Below, piece by piece: positions 24,335-32,672 of a DNA stretch of 64,000 nucleotides (the stretch's first letter is position 1; every line of letters starts with the position of its first letter). Below the pieces are notes generated by a model that was not told where the DNA came from, did not search any database, and saw nothing but the letters and a program-made list of their open reading frames with translations. The DNA is from an uncultured Collinsella sp. (GTDB lineage Bacteria; Actinomycetota; Coriobacteriia; Coriobacteriales; Coriobacteriaceae), in the NCBI GenBank assembly GCA_958445065.1, contig CAUCQW010000007.1, positions 1 to 64,000 on the forward strand, read 5' to 3'. Made by a program: the position numbers and the translations under genes.

Positions 24335-26483
24335 CGCTGACGGGAACCGTGGGGTACGACTCGAACAGCAGCTTCTCGCGGTCGACAAAGAGATTGGGGG
24401 CAGCCGCGGTCCGGTCGCGCCCCGTGCCGGGTGCCTGTGCCTCGCAAGCACCCTGCGGACGCAGCTCCTCCGCCGCGGGAACCTCGCGCACGAGCTCATC
24501 CCATGAGATGGCGCCGCCGCGCGGGCAGCGATTGCCCGTGACGTAAAGCGAGCCGTCGCCAAATGCCACGACCGCGCGCTGGCAGCGGTTGTTGCACCGA
24601 CGGCAGGTAACGCCGCCGAACTCGCGATGCTCGAAGCGCTCCACGGCATCGAGCCCGATAAACGACGTGCCGGCGTCGCCCTTGCGGCATTCCTCGCGCG
24701 CGAGCAGGGCGATACCGATAGCGCCCATCAGCCCCGGGTGGGGCGCACGCGTGACGGGTTTGCCCAGATACTGCTCGAATGCGCGCAGCACCGCGTCGTT
24801 TCGGAACGTGCCGCCCTGGACGACGACTTTGTCGCCCAGACGGTTGAGATTTGAAACGCGAATGACCTTGGTGAACACGTTCTCGATAATCGAGCGGCAG
24901 AGACCGGCCATGATGTCGCCCGGACCCTTACCGCGCCGCTGCTCGGAAACGACGCTGCTGTTCATGAACACCGTGCAGCGGCTGCCGAGAACGGCGGGGG
25001 CTTTGGACGAAAATGCCTCGGTCGCGATATCCTCAACGGCTATTCCGAGGTTTTTGGCAAAACCCTCGAGGAACGAGCCGCAGCCCGCAGAGCACGCCTC
25101 GTTGACGACGATATCGGTCAGCACGCCGTGGTTGAGCCAGATGGCCTTCATATCCTGTCCGCCGATGTCGAGCACGAAGGTCGCATCGGGAACGCATGCG
25201 CACGCGGCGCGGGCGTGCGCGACCGTCTCGACCGTATGGTAGTCGGCGTGGAACGCGCGCGCGAAAAGCTCCTCGCCGTATCCCGTGGTGCCCACGGCAT
25301 CGATCGCAAGCGTGACTCCCGCTGTCTCCCAGCGGTTCTTCAAGCTGACAAGACCCTGTTGGGCGACGTCGAGCGGTCTGCCGTTATTAGACGCGTAGAA
25401 CGAATCGACAAGCTCACCCGCCTCATCGACCAGGGCGAACTTGGTCGTCGTGCTCCCCGAATCGATACCGAGCGCCACACGCACCGTCTCTCCGGGCGCA
25501 TACGCATCCGGACCCTTTGCCGGCGTCTCTTTGCCATGGCGTGCCGTAAAATCCGCCTGCTCGGCAGGTGTGGCAAAAAAGGGCTGGGCAAGACGTCCCT
25601 CCCCGCTTGCGGGCGCGACCGTCTCGAGCTTATCCAGCCGGACAAAAGCGTCGGGAAGGTCGATCGGTTGGGACGATGCGAACATGTCGGTCAGCGACAG
25701 GGCGGCACCGCGCGCGACCATGATCTGCGGATCGCGCGGGACGATAACCTGATCGTCCGATAGATTCAGTTGCTCCCGGAACACGCGGACCAGTGTGGGG
25801 TTGTAGGCGAGCGTACCGCCCTCGAAGATTACCGGCGGCTCGATGTCGATACCCTGGGCCAGACCGCCGATCGTTTGGCGGGCGACCGCGTGAAGCGCCG
25901 AAAGCGCCAGGTCGGTGGTAGGAATGCCCTCGTTGAGCAGCGGCTGGATATCGGTCTTTGCGTACACGCCGCAGCGGCCCGAGACCTCGTGGACGGTCGT
26001 TCCCCGGCTTGCGAGCTGCTCGAACTCGCCCGATTCGGTGCCGACCCCCATGAGCTTTGCCATCTCGTCGATAAATGCACCGGTACCGCCTGCGCACGAG
26101 CCGTTCATGCGCATGTCGGCAACCTCGATGTCTCCCTTATCGTTGGTGCGGAAGAAGATCATCTTGGCGTCTTGGCCGCCCAGCTCGATGGCGCAGCGCG
26201 TCTGCGGATAGAACCTGCTGATCGCGAGCGCGTTGGCGACCACCTCCTGAACGTACGAGGCGCCCAGCGCGGTCGCGATATCGCGCGCACCCGAGCCGGT
26301 CACCGCAACGCGCAGTGACTCATGGGGAAAGCGCTCGGCGAGCTCGCCGAGCATGGCGCGCACGCTCGCTGTCTGACACGCCCCGTGGCGGCGATATCCC
26401 CACCACGCCTCGGTCATATCCTCGTGCATCGCGTAAACTTTGGTCGTCGTCGACCCTACGTCCAGTCCTACTAGCAACGCCAT
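24240..26483 (-). CDS. Acyl-CoA dehydratase activase-related protein, N-terminal part (ends in frameshift)
   Basis: 747 codons as read, of which the last 30 after 24329 are out of frame. Two BcrA/BadF-type ATPase domains are in tandem: LVGLDVGSTTTKVYAM with ELGGQDAKMIFF and NGSCAGGTGAFIDEM, then LGIDSGSTTTKFALVD with LDIGGQDMKAIWL and NEACSAGCGSFLEGFA. Each has the Cys expected to hold a shared iron-sulfur cluster. A further cluster motif CRRCNNRCQ...NRCPRGG follows. Such proteins use ATP to drive low-potential electrons into a dehydratase-like partner. The true substrate is unknown. The ATG at 26483 follows GGAG closely and lies just after the palindromic operator. Confidence 0.82.
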   Translation of the reverse strand: MALLVGLDVGSTTTKVYAMHEDMTEAWWGYRRHGACQTASVRAMLGELAERFPHESLRVAVTGSGARDIATALGASYVQEVVANALAISRFYPQTRCAIELGGQDAKMIFFRTNDKGDIEVADMRMNGSCAGGTGAFIDEMAKLMGVGTESGEFEQLASRGTTVHEVSGRCGVYAKTDIQPLLNEGIPTTDLALSALHAVARQTIGGLAQGIDIEPPVIFEGGTLAYNPTLVRVFREQLNLSDDQVIVPRDPQIMVARGAALSLTDMFASSQPIDLPDAFVRLDKLETVAPASGEGRLAQPFFATPAEQADFTARHGKETPAKGPDAYAPGETVRVALGIDSGSTTTKFALVDEAGELVDSFYASNNGRPLDVAQQGLVSLKNRWETAGVTLAIDAVGTTGYGEELFARAFHADYHTVETVAHARAACACVPDATFVLDIGGQDMKAIWLNHGVLTDIVVNEACSAGCGSFLEGFAKNLGIAVEDIATEAFSSKAPAVLGSRCTVFMNSSVVSEQRRGKGPGDIMAGLCRSIIENVFTKVIRVSNLNRLGDKVVVQGGTFRNDAVLRAFEQYLGKPVTRAPHPGLMGAIGIALLAREECRKGDAGTSFIGLDAVERFEHREFGGVTCRRCNNRCQRAVVAFGDGSLYVTGNRCPRGGAISWDELVREVPAAEELRPQGACEAQAPGTGRDRTAAAPNLFVDREKLLFESYPTVPVSGGARCHDRHSPCARVLGHHAVLVDVLQHARL

Positions 26484-26532
26484 AATGCTCCGTCTCTCGC
26501 ATTTTTCCCGCTAGAGATATACCACTCTACGT

Positions 26533-26553
26533 AATACAACAGACTGTTGTATT
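26533..26553. promoter_or_regulatory. Palindromic operator, probably for the TetR protein
   Basis: Perfect 10-1-10 palindrome AATACAACAG-A-CTGTTGTATT, 50 bp before the activase start and near TATATC, a possible -10. Its size and symmetry fit a TetR-family dimer, and the TetR gene closes the operon. Confidence 0.72.
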
Positions 26554-26565
26554 TAAACTCCGTAT

Positions 26566-26598
26566 AAAAAGCGGCTGCCGAAACGCTTCAGCAGCCGC
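26566..26598 (-). terminator. Terminator downstream of the DUF2798 gene
   Basis: Minus-strand stem GCGGCTGC ... GCAGCCGC followed by TTTTTATA. It insulates the activase promoter from upstream transcription. Nothing else is seen between 26599 and 26764. Confidence 0.75.
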
Positions 26599-26764
26599 CG
26601 AATGCACCAACAGATTGTTCTGCGCGCTAGCACGTCGGGCAACGGAGCAGCACGGGCCCTCCGGTCATGCGCACCGCTCACGCCCGCGATGTCGCCGAGA
26701 GAGCTATCCACGCTTTGGGCTCCAACCAAGCAAGTCGCCCGCGCTCAGCAGATCCCTAAGCGAG

Positions 26765-27313
26765 CTACTCGCACTCAGGAGCCATAGCCTGCTCCAAGAG
26801 CTCGGCATGCTCCTCCTCGAAAACCGTCCCCACAGGGAAGGCGCGACGGAAGACGAAGCGGGAAATCGGACCGGCTACCAAAAGGTTCCACGGCAGCGCC
26901 ATCACAAAATTATGCGGGATGTTGATCATCCAGATCGCGGGCACGGAATACAGGTTCGCAAGGATGCCGCCGGGCATGTGCGTCAGACCCTCACAGGCAC
27001 CGTACAGCGACATGATGATGACCATGGGAACGACCATGCAGGAGCTGACGGCGAGCGTCATGGCAAGTGGCGAGCTCTTGCCCGGCGTGACCAAGTACTT
27101 AAAGGCGAAACCCTTGGCGAGCGGGCTGGCGACGAACCAGTCGCAGCACATGGCAAAAATGTAGGCAACGGGGAAGCCGAGCCACGCAGTGGCAACGACC
27201 TCGCCGTTGATGGCCCCGTGCTGCAGGGCAACGTTGTAGATGCTCATCCAGAGCACCATGCAAAAGCACATGATAAAGGTGAACAGCAGGCTCTCTCGTT
27301 TGTTGATAGGCAT
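26765..27313 (-). CDS. DUF2798-type integral membrane protein
   Basis: 182 residues from MPINKRESLLF (27313). Four hydrophobic helices are visible, arranged as two similar halves: FTFIMCFCMVLWMSIYN with FPVAYIFAMCCDWFVASPLA, and LAVSSCMVVPMVIIMSLYG with IPHNFVMALPWNLLVAGPI. The paired layout with a conserved N/P-W pattern matches the DUF2798 family, whose function is unknown. The C-terminus is acidic (VFEEEHAELLEQ). It is a single gene between two terminators. Confidence 0.7.
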   Translation of the reverse strand: MPINKRESLLFTFIMCFCMVLWMSIYNVALQHGAINGEVVATAWLGFPVAYIFAMCCDWFVASPLAKGFAFKYLVTPGKSSPLAMTLAVSSCMVVPMVIIMSLYGACEGLTHMPGGILANLYSVPAIWMINIPHNFVMALPWNLLVAGPISRFVFRRAFPVGTVFEEEHAELLEQAMAPECE

Positions 27314-27356
27314 AAAGGGCAGATTCCTCTCTGTGTTGTACCGCGGCGCCACGCAA

Positions 27357-27408
27357 CAAAAACGGGCGGGCAAGATGGAGCTGTTGGAACTTCATCTCGC
27401 CCGCCCGT
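27357..27408 (-). terminator. Terminator between the ThrE-type gene and DUF2798
   Basis: Stem ACGGGCGGGC ... GCCCGCCCGT extended by CATCT/AGATG, followed by TTTTTGTTG on the minus strand. Confidence 0.8.
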
Positions 27409-27523
27409 GGTACGCGCGTCTGCGACTACTTATGTGGTGGAACCAGCCTAGCACGAAACGCATGCGCTTCGTAAGCGTTGAGTTTATGAAGATGCAGGGC
27501 ACCGATAATCCCCCGACCCCATA

Positions 27524-27626
27524 AGTTGCGGTGGAATACGGACTGTTTTGACCCTTTAAGCAGCAATTCAGTCCCTATTTCACCGCAACTCATTTGGTGC
27601 AAAGTAACCTGTCCCCCTTGCACCAA
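27524..27626. repeat. Two stacked hairpins starting exactly at the ThrE-type stop codon
   Basis: First, TTGGTGCAA ... TTGCACCAA (27594-27626) abuts the stop codon at 27627 and contains the loop GGGGACAGGTTAC on the minus strand. Next, AGTTGCGGTG ... CACCGCAACT (27524-27590) encloses GGGACTG and CAGTCC. The loop text recurs in the hairpins at 35250 and 62839. Confidence 0.8.
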
Positions 27627-29195
27627 TTAGCTGGTGTGGCGCCAGCGGGGATCGGTGAGAGTTCTCGCTACGCTCAGGCCGACGGGAAGGAACGCCACGA
27701 TGAGCACCGCACGCACAAACCAGCCAAGCATATTAACCGTGTCAAACGTGCACATGTAGTACATCGAGCGATACAGATACAGTCCCGGCACCATGATGAC
27801 AATCGATGGCACCGTGAGGGCGATGCGCGGGTACGTGAGCTTGATTTCGGCCAGGCTCGCAAGCAGTCCCGACACCAGCGCGCCGATAAACGCCGCCGCC
27901 TCGGGAGGCATGCCTGCACTCAGGCCCAGAAAGGGAAACAGCGTCGGCGCATCGACGAGCGTAAGGCGCAAGGTATTAGACACGGCACCGATGAGCCCAG
28001 CCGCCGCGGCCATCTTTATCGGACTGTTGAACATAACCGAGAAGCCAAATACACCGATAAAGCTCATCAGTATGCGCAAGAGCGTAAGAGCCAACGGTGA
28101 GAGGCCGAGCGGGGCGAAGTCATCCGGCGCCAGTCCCACACACTCGGCAACCATCCAGCCTACGAGGGTCGCCATCACAATAATTGACACAGCATACGAA
28201 AGACGCTCGATGCCGCTTCGCATATCGAGCTTTGCGATGTCGAGGCCTGCCGTAATGAGGGGAAAGCCGGGGATGACAAAGAGCATGGCGCCGATATAGC
28301 CTTCTTGGTGCGACATTGCCCCCGGAATGACCTGGCCAAGGCCGAGCAACGCCAGTAAATACGAGATACAGGCCAGCGCGACGCCAATCGTCAACGCGCT
28401 AAACTGGCCGAGGCCCTGCTTGAGGATATGAGAACGGGCAAAGTTGCCGACGCCCGCGCCCACGAACGCACATGCCATCTCAATGGGACCGCCACCAAGT
28501 AAAAAGACAAAGGCGCCACAGGCGCAGGCCGCCGCAAGGCCCTGTTGCCAAGGCGCGTAATCAGGTTTTGAACTCTCAACGGTCTTGAGCATCTCGTGAT
28601 ACTCATGCACGGTAAACCGGCGCCCATAAGTCTCGATTTCCTTTAGGAAGCTCTCCATCATCCAAATGCGATGAGTGTTGACGCCCGTTGTTGGCAGGCT
28701 GACGACCTCGTTAAAGCAGTGGCCGCCTTCGATGCAGGTGCACTCAAACGACAGGAGACTTAAGTCAACGTGGATGGTGACACCGAGTACGGCGGCGACG
28801 CGGTTCATGGTATCGCGTACACGCCAGGCACCCGTTCCGCTCGCGAGCATAAGCATACCGGTGCGGCAGATGATGGATGATTTGTCGGTAAGTGGCGCAT
28901 CGACGGCAAGCTCATCGCCCGCGGTCACGATCTGGCGCCAGTCAGTTTTCATATGGAGCGCGCCGGCACGGACACCGTGGTGCATGGGGGCTCTCGAAGG
29001 CAGTGAGTCAAGGCGCGAAGGCTGTGGGGGTTCCGTCGATTCATCCTCAACCTCATCAGCCTCTTCATCGACCAGATCAAAGGAATCAAGCGGCGCTGGC
29101 TCGCGACGGTCGATCAGCTCCTCGTCCTCATCATCAAAGTAATTGAACTGATCGAGCATGTCCTCTTCGATCGCGCGCTCGCTCGCATCGTCCAT
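27627..29195 (-). CDS. Threonine/serine exporter family protein (fused ThrE halves)
   Basis: 522 residues from the ATG at 29195, 7 nt after GGAAGGGAG. An acidic cytoplasmic N-terminus (about 1-70, rich in D/E) precedes a soluble DUF1212-type region (TGMLMLASGTGAWRVRDTMN, HVDLSLLSFEC). About ten membrane helices follow: a first half with IPGFPLITAGLDIAKLD and a second DUF3815-like half with MVPGLYLYRSMYYM. The two halves are separate genes in many Firmicutes and fused in actinobacterial ThrE, which exports L-threonine and L-serine. The substrate here is inferred. Confidence 0.85.
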   Translation of the reverse strand: MDDASERAIEEDMLDQFNYFDDEDEELIDRREPAPLDSFDLVDEEADEVEDESTEPPQPSRLDSLPSRAPMHHGVRAGALHMKTDWRQIVTAGDELAVDAPLTDKSSIICRTGMLMLASGTGAWRVRDTMNRVAAVLGVTIHVDLSLLSFECTCIEGGHCFNEVVSLPTTGVNTHRIWMMESFLKEIETYGRRFTVHEYHEMLKTVESSKPDYAPWQQGLAAACACGAFVFLLGGGPIEMACAFVGAGVGNFARSHILKQGLGQFSALTIGVALACISYLLALLGLGQVIPGAMSHQEGYIGAMLFVIPGFPLITAGLDIAKLDMRSGIERLSYAVSIIVMATLVGWMVAECVGLAPDDFAPLGLSPLALTLLRILMSFIGVFGFSVMFNSPIKMAAAAGLIGAVSNTLRLTLVDAPTLFPFLGLSAGMPPEAAAFIGALVSGLLASLAEIKLTYPRIALTVPSIVIMVPGLYLYRSMYYMCTFDTVNMLGWFVRAVLIVAFLPVGLSVARTLTDPRWRHTS

Positions 29196-29228
29196 ACAGA
29201 CGCTCCCTTCCTGCCGACTAACTCCCAT

Positions 29229-29537
29229 CCTAGGCAGCGACGGCTAAAGGAAACATAAAAGAGACAACTGTCATGTGAGTCATGTACGCAATAGCCGTTA
29301 GGTAGTCGTTGGGGACGTTCTTGAATGGCTAGTCGTTTAAGAACGTCCCTAAGTGCCAACCAAGGCAACGCCGCAGGTAGAGGACGGACAGCGAGCGACG
29401 TCCAGGGCGAACAAGTTGGCATGAAAAAGGCAAGACATAGACCTTCTGGTCATGCCTTACCTTTTGAATGACAAATTGTCGCCCTGGGCGGCGCGCAGCG
29501 TCGAGCCGTTACGCGGTTCGTAGAACCGCGTAACTAG
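29229..29537. other. Gene-free region with hairpins
   Basis: No supported gene. It contains a perfect hairpin GGGACGTTCTT ... AAGAACGTCCC (29312-29349) and a second one, GTTACGCGGTTC-GTA-GAACCGCGTAAC (29508-29534), that ends 3 bp from the lysS stop. A near copy of the latter directly abuts the dtd stop at 34024-34051. Confidence 0.75.
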
Positions 29538-31502
29538 TTAGCACATCTTTGCGCCGGCGGGGATGGAAGCGTCGAGCTGAATCAGATTGAGGCGCTCCTC
29601 GCCCTCCTCCTCGTGAATAGCGCTGATCAGCATGCCGCAGCTGGGAATGCCCATCATCTTGCGCGGAGGAAGGTTGGTGATGGCGAGCAGGGTTTTGCCG
29701 ACCAAGTCCTCGGGCTCATAGTATTCATGGATGCCGGAAAGGATGGTGCGGTCGGTACCGGTACCGTCGTCGAGCGTAAAGTTCAGCAGCTTCTTGGACT
29801 TCTTGACGGCTTCGCACGCCTTGACCTTCACGGCGCGGAAATCGCTCTTGGAGAAGGTATCAAAGTCGACAAACTCCTCGAACAGCGGCTCGACGGCGAT
29901 CTTAGAGTAATCGAGCGTAGGCTTGAGCGATTTGACGAACGGGCTCGAGGCGTTGCCGGCCTCGGCGGCCTTGGCGGCAGCAGCACCGGACTGGAAACCC
30001 TTCTCGGGCTTCATGTGCGGGAACAGCAGGACGTCGCGGATGGAGGCCTGGTTGGTGAGCAGCATGACCACGCGGTCGATACCGATGCCGATGCCGCCCG
30101 CGGGAGGCATGCCGTACTCGAGGGCGCGCACGTAGTCCTCGTCGTACTCCATGGCCTCGTCGTCACCGCCAGCCTTCTCGGCCATCTGAGCGGCAAAGCG
30201 CTCGGCCTGGTCGACCGGGTCGTTGAGCTCGGAGAACGCGTTAGCGTACTCGTGACCGGCGATAACCAGCTCAAAGCGGTGCGTCAGACGCGGGTCGTCC
30301 TCAAAACGCTTGGCAAGCGGGCTGACCTCGATGGGGTAATCGCACACGAAGGTCGGGTTGACGATGGTGTCCTCGCCCAGCTCATCGTAAATCTCGGCGA
30401 TGATCTTGCCAGCAGTCCACTCGGGCTTGATCTCCAGGCCCTTCTCGCGCGCGGCGGCAGCAAGCTCCTCGACCGGCGTGTCGATGGTGACTTTCTTGCC
30501 GAGCACGTCAGAGACAATATCAGTCATGGGGCGGCTTGCCCACTCACCGGAAAGATCGATGGTCTGGCCCTGGTACTCGATGACCTCGGGGTTGCCGATG
30601 GCCTTGTTGGCAGCCTTGATGACGCCCTGGGCAAGCGCCTTCATGCCCTCGAGATCGGAGAAGGCACGGTAGGCCTCCATCGTGGTGAACTCGGGGTTGT
30701 GGGTGAGGTCCATGCCCTCGTTGCGGAAGATGCGGCCAATCTCGAACACGCGCTCAAAGCCGCCGACGATGCAGCGCTTGAGATGCAGCTCGGTAGCAAT
30801 GCGCAGATAGCACTCCTGGTCGAGCGCGTTGAAGTGCGTGATGAACGGCTTAGCCGTGGCGCCGCCCTGGATAGTCTGCAGGATGGGGGTCTCGACTTCC
30901 ATGTAGCCGTCGGACTCCATGAAGCGGCGGAAGGTGGAGAGAATCTGCGAACGCTTGCGGAAGGTCTCGCGGACATCGTCGTTGGCGATCAGGTCGACGT
31001 AGCGCTGACGATAACGGGTCTCCTTGTCGGAAAGACCGTGGAACTTCTCGGGCAGCGGACGAACGGCCTTGGCAAGCAGGGTCGCGCTCTTAGGGGCAAC
31101 GGAGAGCTGGCCGCGCTGGGTGCGCACAACCACGCCGGTCACGCCCAGGATGTCGCCCAGGTCGAGGGACTTGAGCGTATTCCATGCAGCCTCGTCCATG
31201 TCGTTGATGCGGCAGAACAGCTGAATCTCGGCAGTCGCATCGCGCACGACGATGAACATGATCTTGCCCTGACCGCGCTTGGCGACCACGCGGCCGGCGA
31301 TCTTCACGACGTCCTCGGTGTCCTCGCCATCGGCAAGCTCGGCGTACTTAGCCTCGATATCGGCAACGTAGTCCTCAAGCTCAGAGTGCTCGGGATAGGG
31401 GTTCTGGCCCGCCTCGAACAGGGCGGCGCGCTTGGCCAGGCGGGTGGCGCGCTCGTCGTTGAGCGTCGATGCCTGATCTGCGGCGTTCTGGTTCTCTGCC
31501 AT
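29538..31502 (-). CDS. lysS: Lysyl-tRNA synthetase with C-terminal tRNA-binding domain
   Basis: 654 residues; class II LysRS is normally about 500. Residues 1-170 hold the OB-fold anticodon domain (IAGRVVAKRGQGKIMFIVVRD), then the catalytic core with FRNEGMDLTHNPEFTTMEAY (motif 2) and GGIGIGIDRVVMLL (motif 3). The extra C-terminus (about 545-654, FDTFSKSDFRAVKVKACEAV ... LPPRKMMGIPSCGMLISA) is a Trbp111/EMAPII-type OB-fold, known from MetRS C-termini, which binds tRNA non-specifically. greA precedes it with a terminator between, so expression may be partly separate. Confidence 0.95.
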   Translation of the reverse strand: MAENQNAADQASTLNDERATRLAKRAALFEAGQNPYPEHSELEDYVADIEAKYAELADGEDTEDVVKIAGRVVAKRGQGKIMFIVVRDATAEIQLFCRINDMDEAAWNTLKSLDLGDILGVTGVVVRTQRGQLSVAPKSATLLAKAVRPLPEKFHGLSDKETRYRQRYVDLIANDDVRETFRKRSQILSTFRRFMESDGYMEVETPILQTIQGGATAKPFITHFNALDQECYLRIATELHLKRCIVGGFERVFEIGRIFRNEGMDLTHNPEFTTMEAYRAFSDLEGMKALAQGVIKAANKAIGNPEVIEYQGQTIDLSGEWASRPMTDIVSDVLGKKVTIDTPVEELAAAAREKGLEIKPEWTAGKIIAEIYDELGEDTIVNPTFVCDYPIEVSPLAKRFEDDPRLTHRFELVIAGHEYANAFSELNDPVDQAERFAAQMAEKAGGDDEAMEYDEDYVRALEYGMPPAGGIGIGIDRVVMLLTNQASIRDVLLFPHMKPEKGFQSGAAAAKAAEAGNASSPFVKSLKPTLDYSKIAVEPLFEEFVDFDTFSKSDFRAVKVKACEAVKKSKKLLNFTLDDGTGTDRTILSGIHEYYEPEDLVGKTLLAITNLPPRKMMGIPSCGMLISAIHEEEGEERLNLIQLDASIPAGAKMC

Positions 31503-31520
31503 AAGTTAGCTCCTCAAACT

Positions 31521-31553
31521 AAAACGCTCCCCAGGATTCGGTCCCAGGGAGCG
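31521..31553 (-). terminator. Terminator between greA and lysS
   Basis: Stem CGCTCCCTGGGAC ... GTCCTGGGGAGCG-like arms followed by TTTTAG on the minus strand. Confidence 0.7.
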
Positions 31554-31581
31554 AAAACATACCTTTACGCGGGACCGTGGT

Positions 31582-32052
31582 CTAGCGTGCAATCTTGGCG
31601 ATGGTGTAGACGCGAGTCTTGCCGGAAGGCGTAACGACCTCGACGGAGTCGCCCTCGCCGTGACCGATGATGGCGTGGCCGACCGGAGACTCGTTGGAAA
31701 TCTTGTGCTCGAGCGAGTTGGTCTCGGTGGTACCGACGAGCGTGACTTCCATGACCTCACCGTTGGGATCAATCAGAGAAACGGTGGAACCGATGGAAAC
31801 GGTCAGATCACCTGTGGTGGCAGCAACCTGAGCGTTGGCAAGGATGGCCTGGATCTCGGCAATACGAGCGGCGTTCTGGGCCTGCTTGTCCTTGGCGGCA
31901 TCGTACTCGGAGTTCTCCGAAAGGTCGCCGAACGCGCGGGCTTCCTTGATGTCCTCGACGATCTCCTTGGCGTAATCGCCCTCACGCCAAGCGAGCTCCT
32001 CGACGAGCTTCTGGCGGCCCTCAGCGGTCAGTACGATCTGGCTTGCGTCCAT
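31582..32052 (-). CDS. greA: Transcription elongation factor GreA
   Basis: 156 residues from the ATG at 32052 (GGGAG about 8 nt upstream). The N-terminal coiled coil carries LTAEGRQKLVEELAWREGDY and the tip motif EARAFGDLSENSEYDAAKD with the acidic pair that helps RNA polymerase cleave backtracked RNA. The C-terminal FKBP-like domain ends SNESPVGHAIIGHGEGDSVEV. It is a stand-alone gene or leads lysS by read-through. Confidence 0.96.
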   Translation of the reverse strand: MDASQIVLTAEGRQKLVEELAWREGDYAKEIVEDIKEARAFGDLSENSEYDAAKDKQAQNAARIAEIQAILANAQVAATTGDLTVSIGSTVSLIDPNGEVMEVTLVGTTETNSLEHKISNESPVGHAIIGHGEGDSVEVVTPSGKTRVYTIAKIAR

Positions 32053-32100
32053 ACGGATATCTCCCCAACTCTGATCAAACAATCAACTGTCAACAAAACG

Positions 32101-32133
32101 AAAAAGACCGGCTAGCCTGCGGGCAAGCCGGTC
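32101..32133 (-). terminator. Terminator of tatA
   Basis: Stem GACCGGCT ... AGCCGGTC followed by TTTTTCG on the minus strand, 25 bp past tatA. Confidence 0.85.
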
Positions 32134-32158
32134 AGGTGCTCACCCCAAAGGGATGGGA

Positions 32159-32434
32159 CTACTCTGCGTCCGCGTCGCTGTCCTCTGCCTGCTTCTTCTT
32201 GGCAGCAGCGAGCTTGGCCTCGAGCTCAGCGATCTCCTTGTCCTCCTCGGACTGCTCGACCACGACCTCCTCGGCCTGCTTGGTCTCGGCCTTATCGTCG
32301 CCCTCCATACCCTCGCGGATATTCTTGACGGTAGAGCCGAGGGACTTGCCGAGCTTCGGCAGGTTCTTGGGCCCGAAGATAATCAGGACAACGACGAGAA
32401 TAATGATGAGCTCAGGAGCCCTCAGTCCAAACAT
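32159..32434 (-). CDS. tatA: Sec-independent protein translocase TatA
   Basis: 91 residues from the ATG at 32434, with GGAGG 6 nt upstream; the longer open frame runs into the tRNA gene and is not real. One short membrane helix (PELIIILVVVLIIFG) is followed by the FGPKNLPKLGKSLG hinge and amphipathic helix, then a highly charged coiled-coil tail. TatA forms the pore for folded proteins in the twin-arginine pathway. No tatC lies nearby. Confidence 0.93.
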   Translation of the reverse strand: MFGLRAPELIIILVVVLIIFGPKNLPKLGKSLGSTVKNIREGMEGDDKAETKQAEEVVVEQSEEDKEIAELEAKLAAAKKKQAEDSDADAE

Positions 32435-32507
32435 GTAGACCTCCACAATACAGCGAGACAAGCTCGAATGAGTATACCGCGGGTATCGCGGTATCACAAC
32501 AATAGCT

Positions 32508-32535
32508 AAAAAAAGGGACCGCAAGAAGCGGTCCC
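32508..32535 (-). terminator. Terminator of tRNA-Pro
   Basis: Stem GGGACCGC - TTCTT - GCGGTCCC followed by seven T on the minus strand. Confidence 0.9.
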
Positions 32536-32546
32536 TCCTCATGCTC

Positions 32547-32623
32547 TGGTCGGGTTGACTGGATTTGAACCAGCGACCCCTGCGTCCCGAACGCAGTGCT
32601 CTACCAAACTGAGCCACAACCCG
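32547..32623 (-). tRNA. tRNA-Pro (CGG anticodon)
   Basis: Cloverleaf with acceptor CGGGTTG pairing with CAACCCG, anticodon loop TTCGGGA, T-arm GGTTCAAATCC, and encoded CCA. It lies 50 bp downstream of ispE. Confidence 0.96.
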
Positions 32624-32672
32624 TTAGCTCGACTATAGTAACAAAGATTTCCGTCGTGTGCTAGAGAAATTT

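Noticed and set aside
22193..24340. 715-codon plus-strand frame opposite the activase gene
   Set aside because: The minus-strand frame has clear family motifs; the plus-strand frame is rich in His/Arg/Ala and has no motif.
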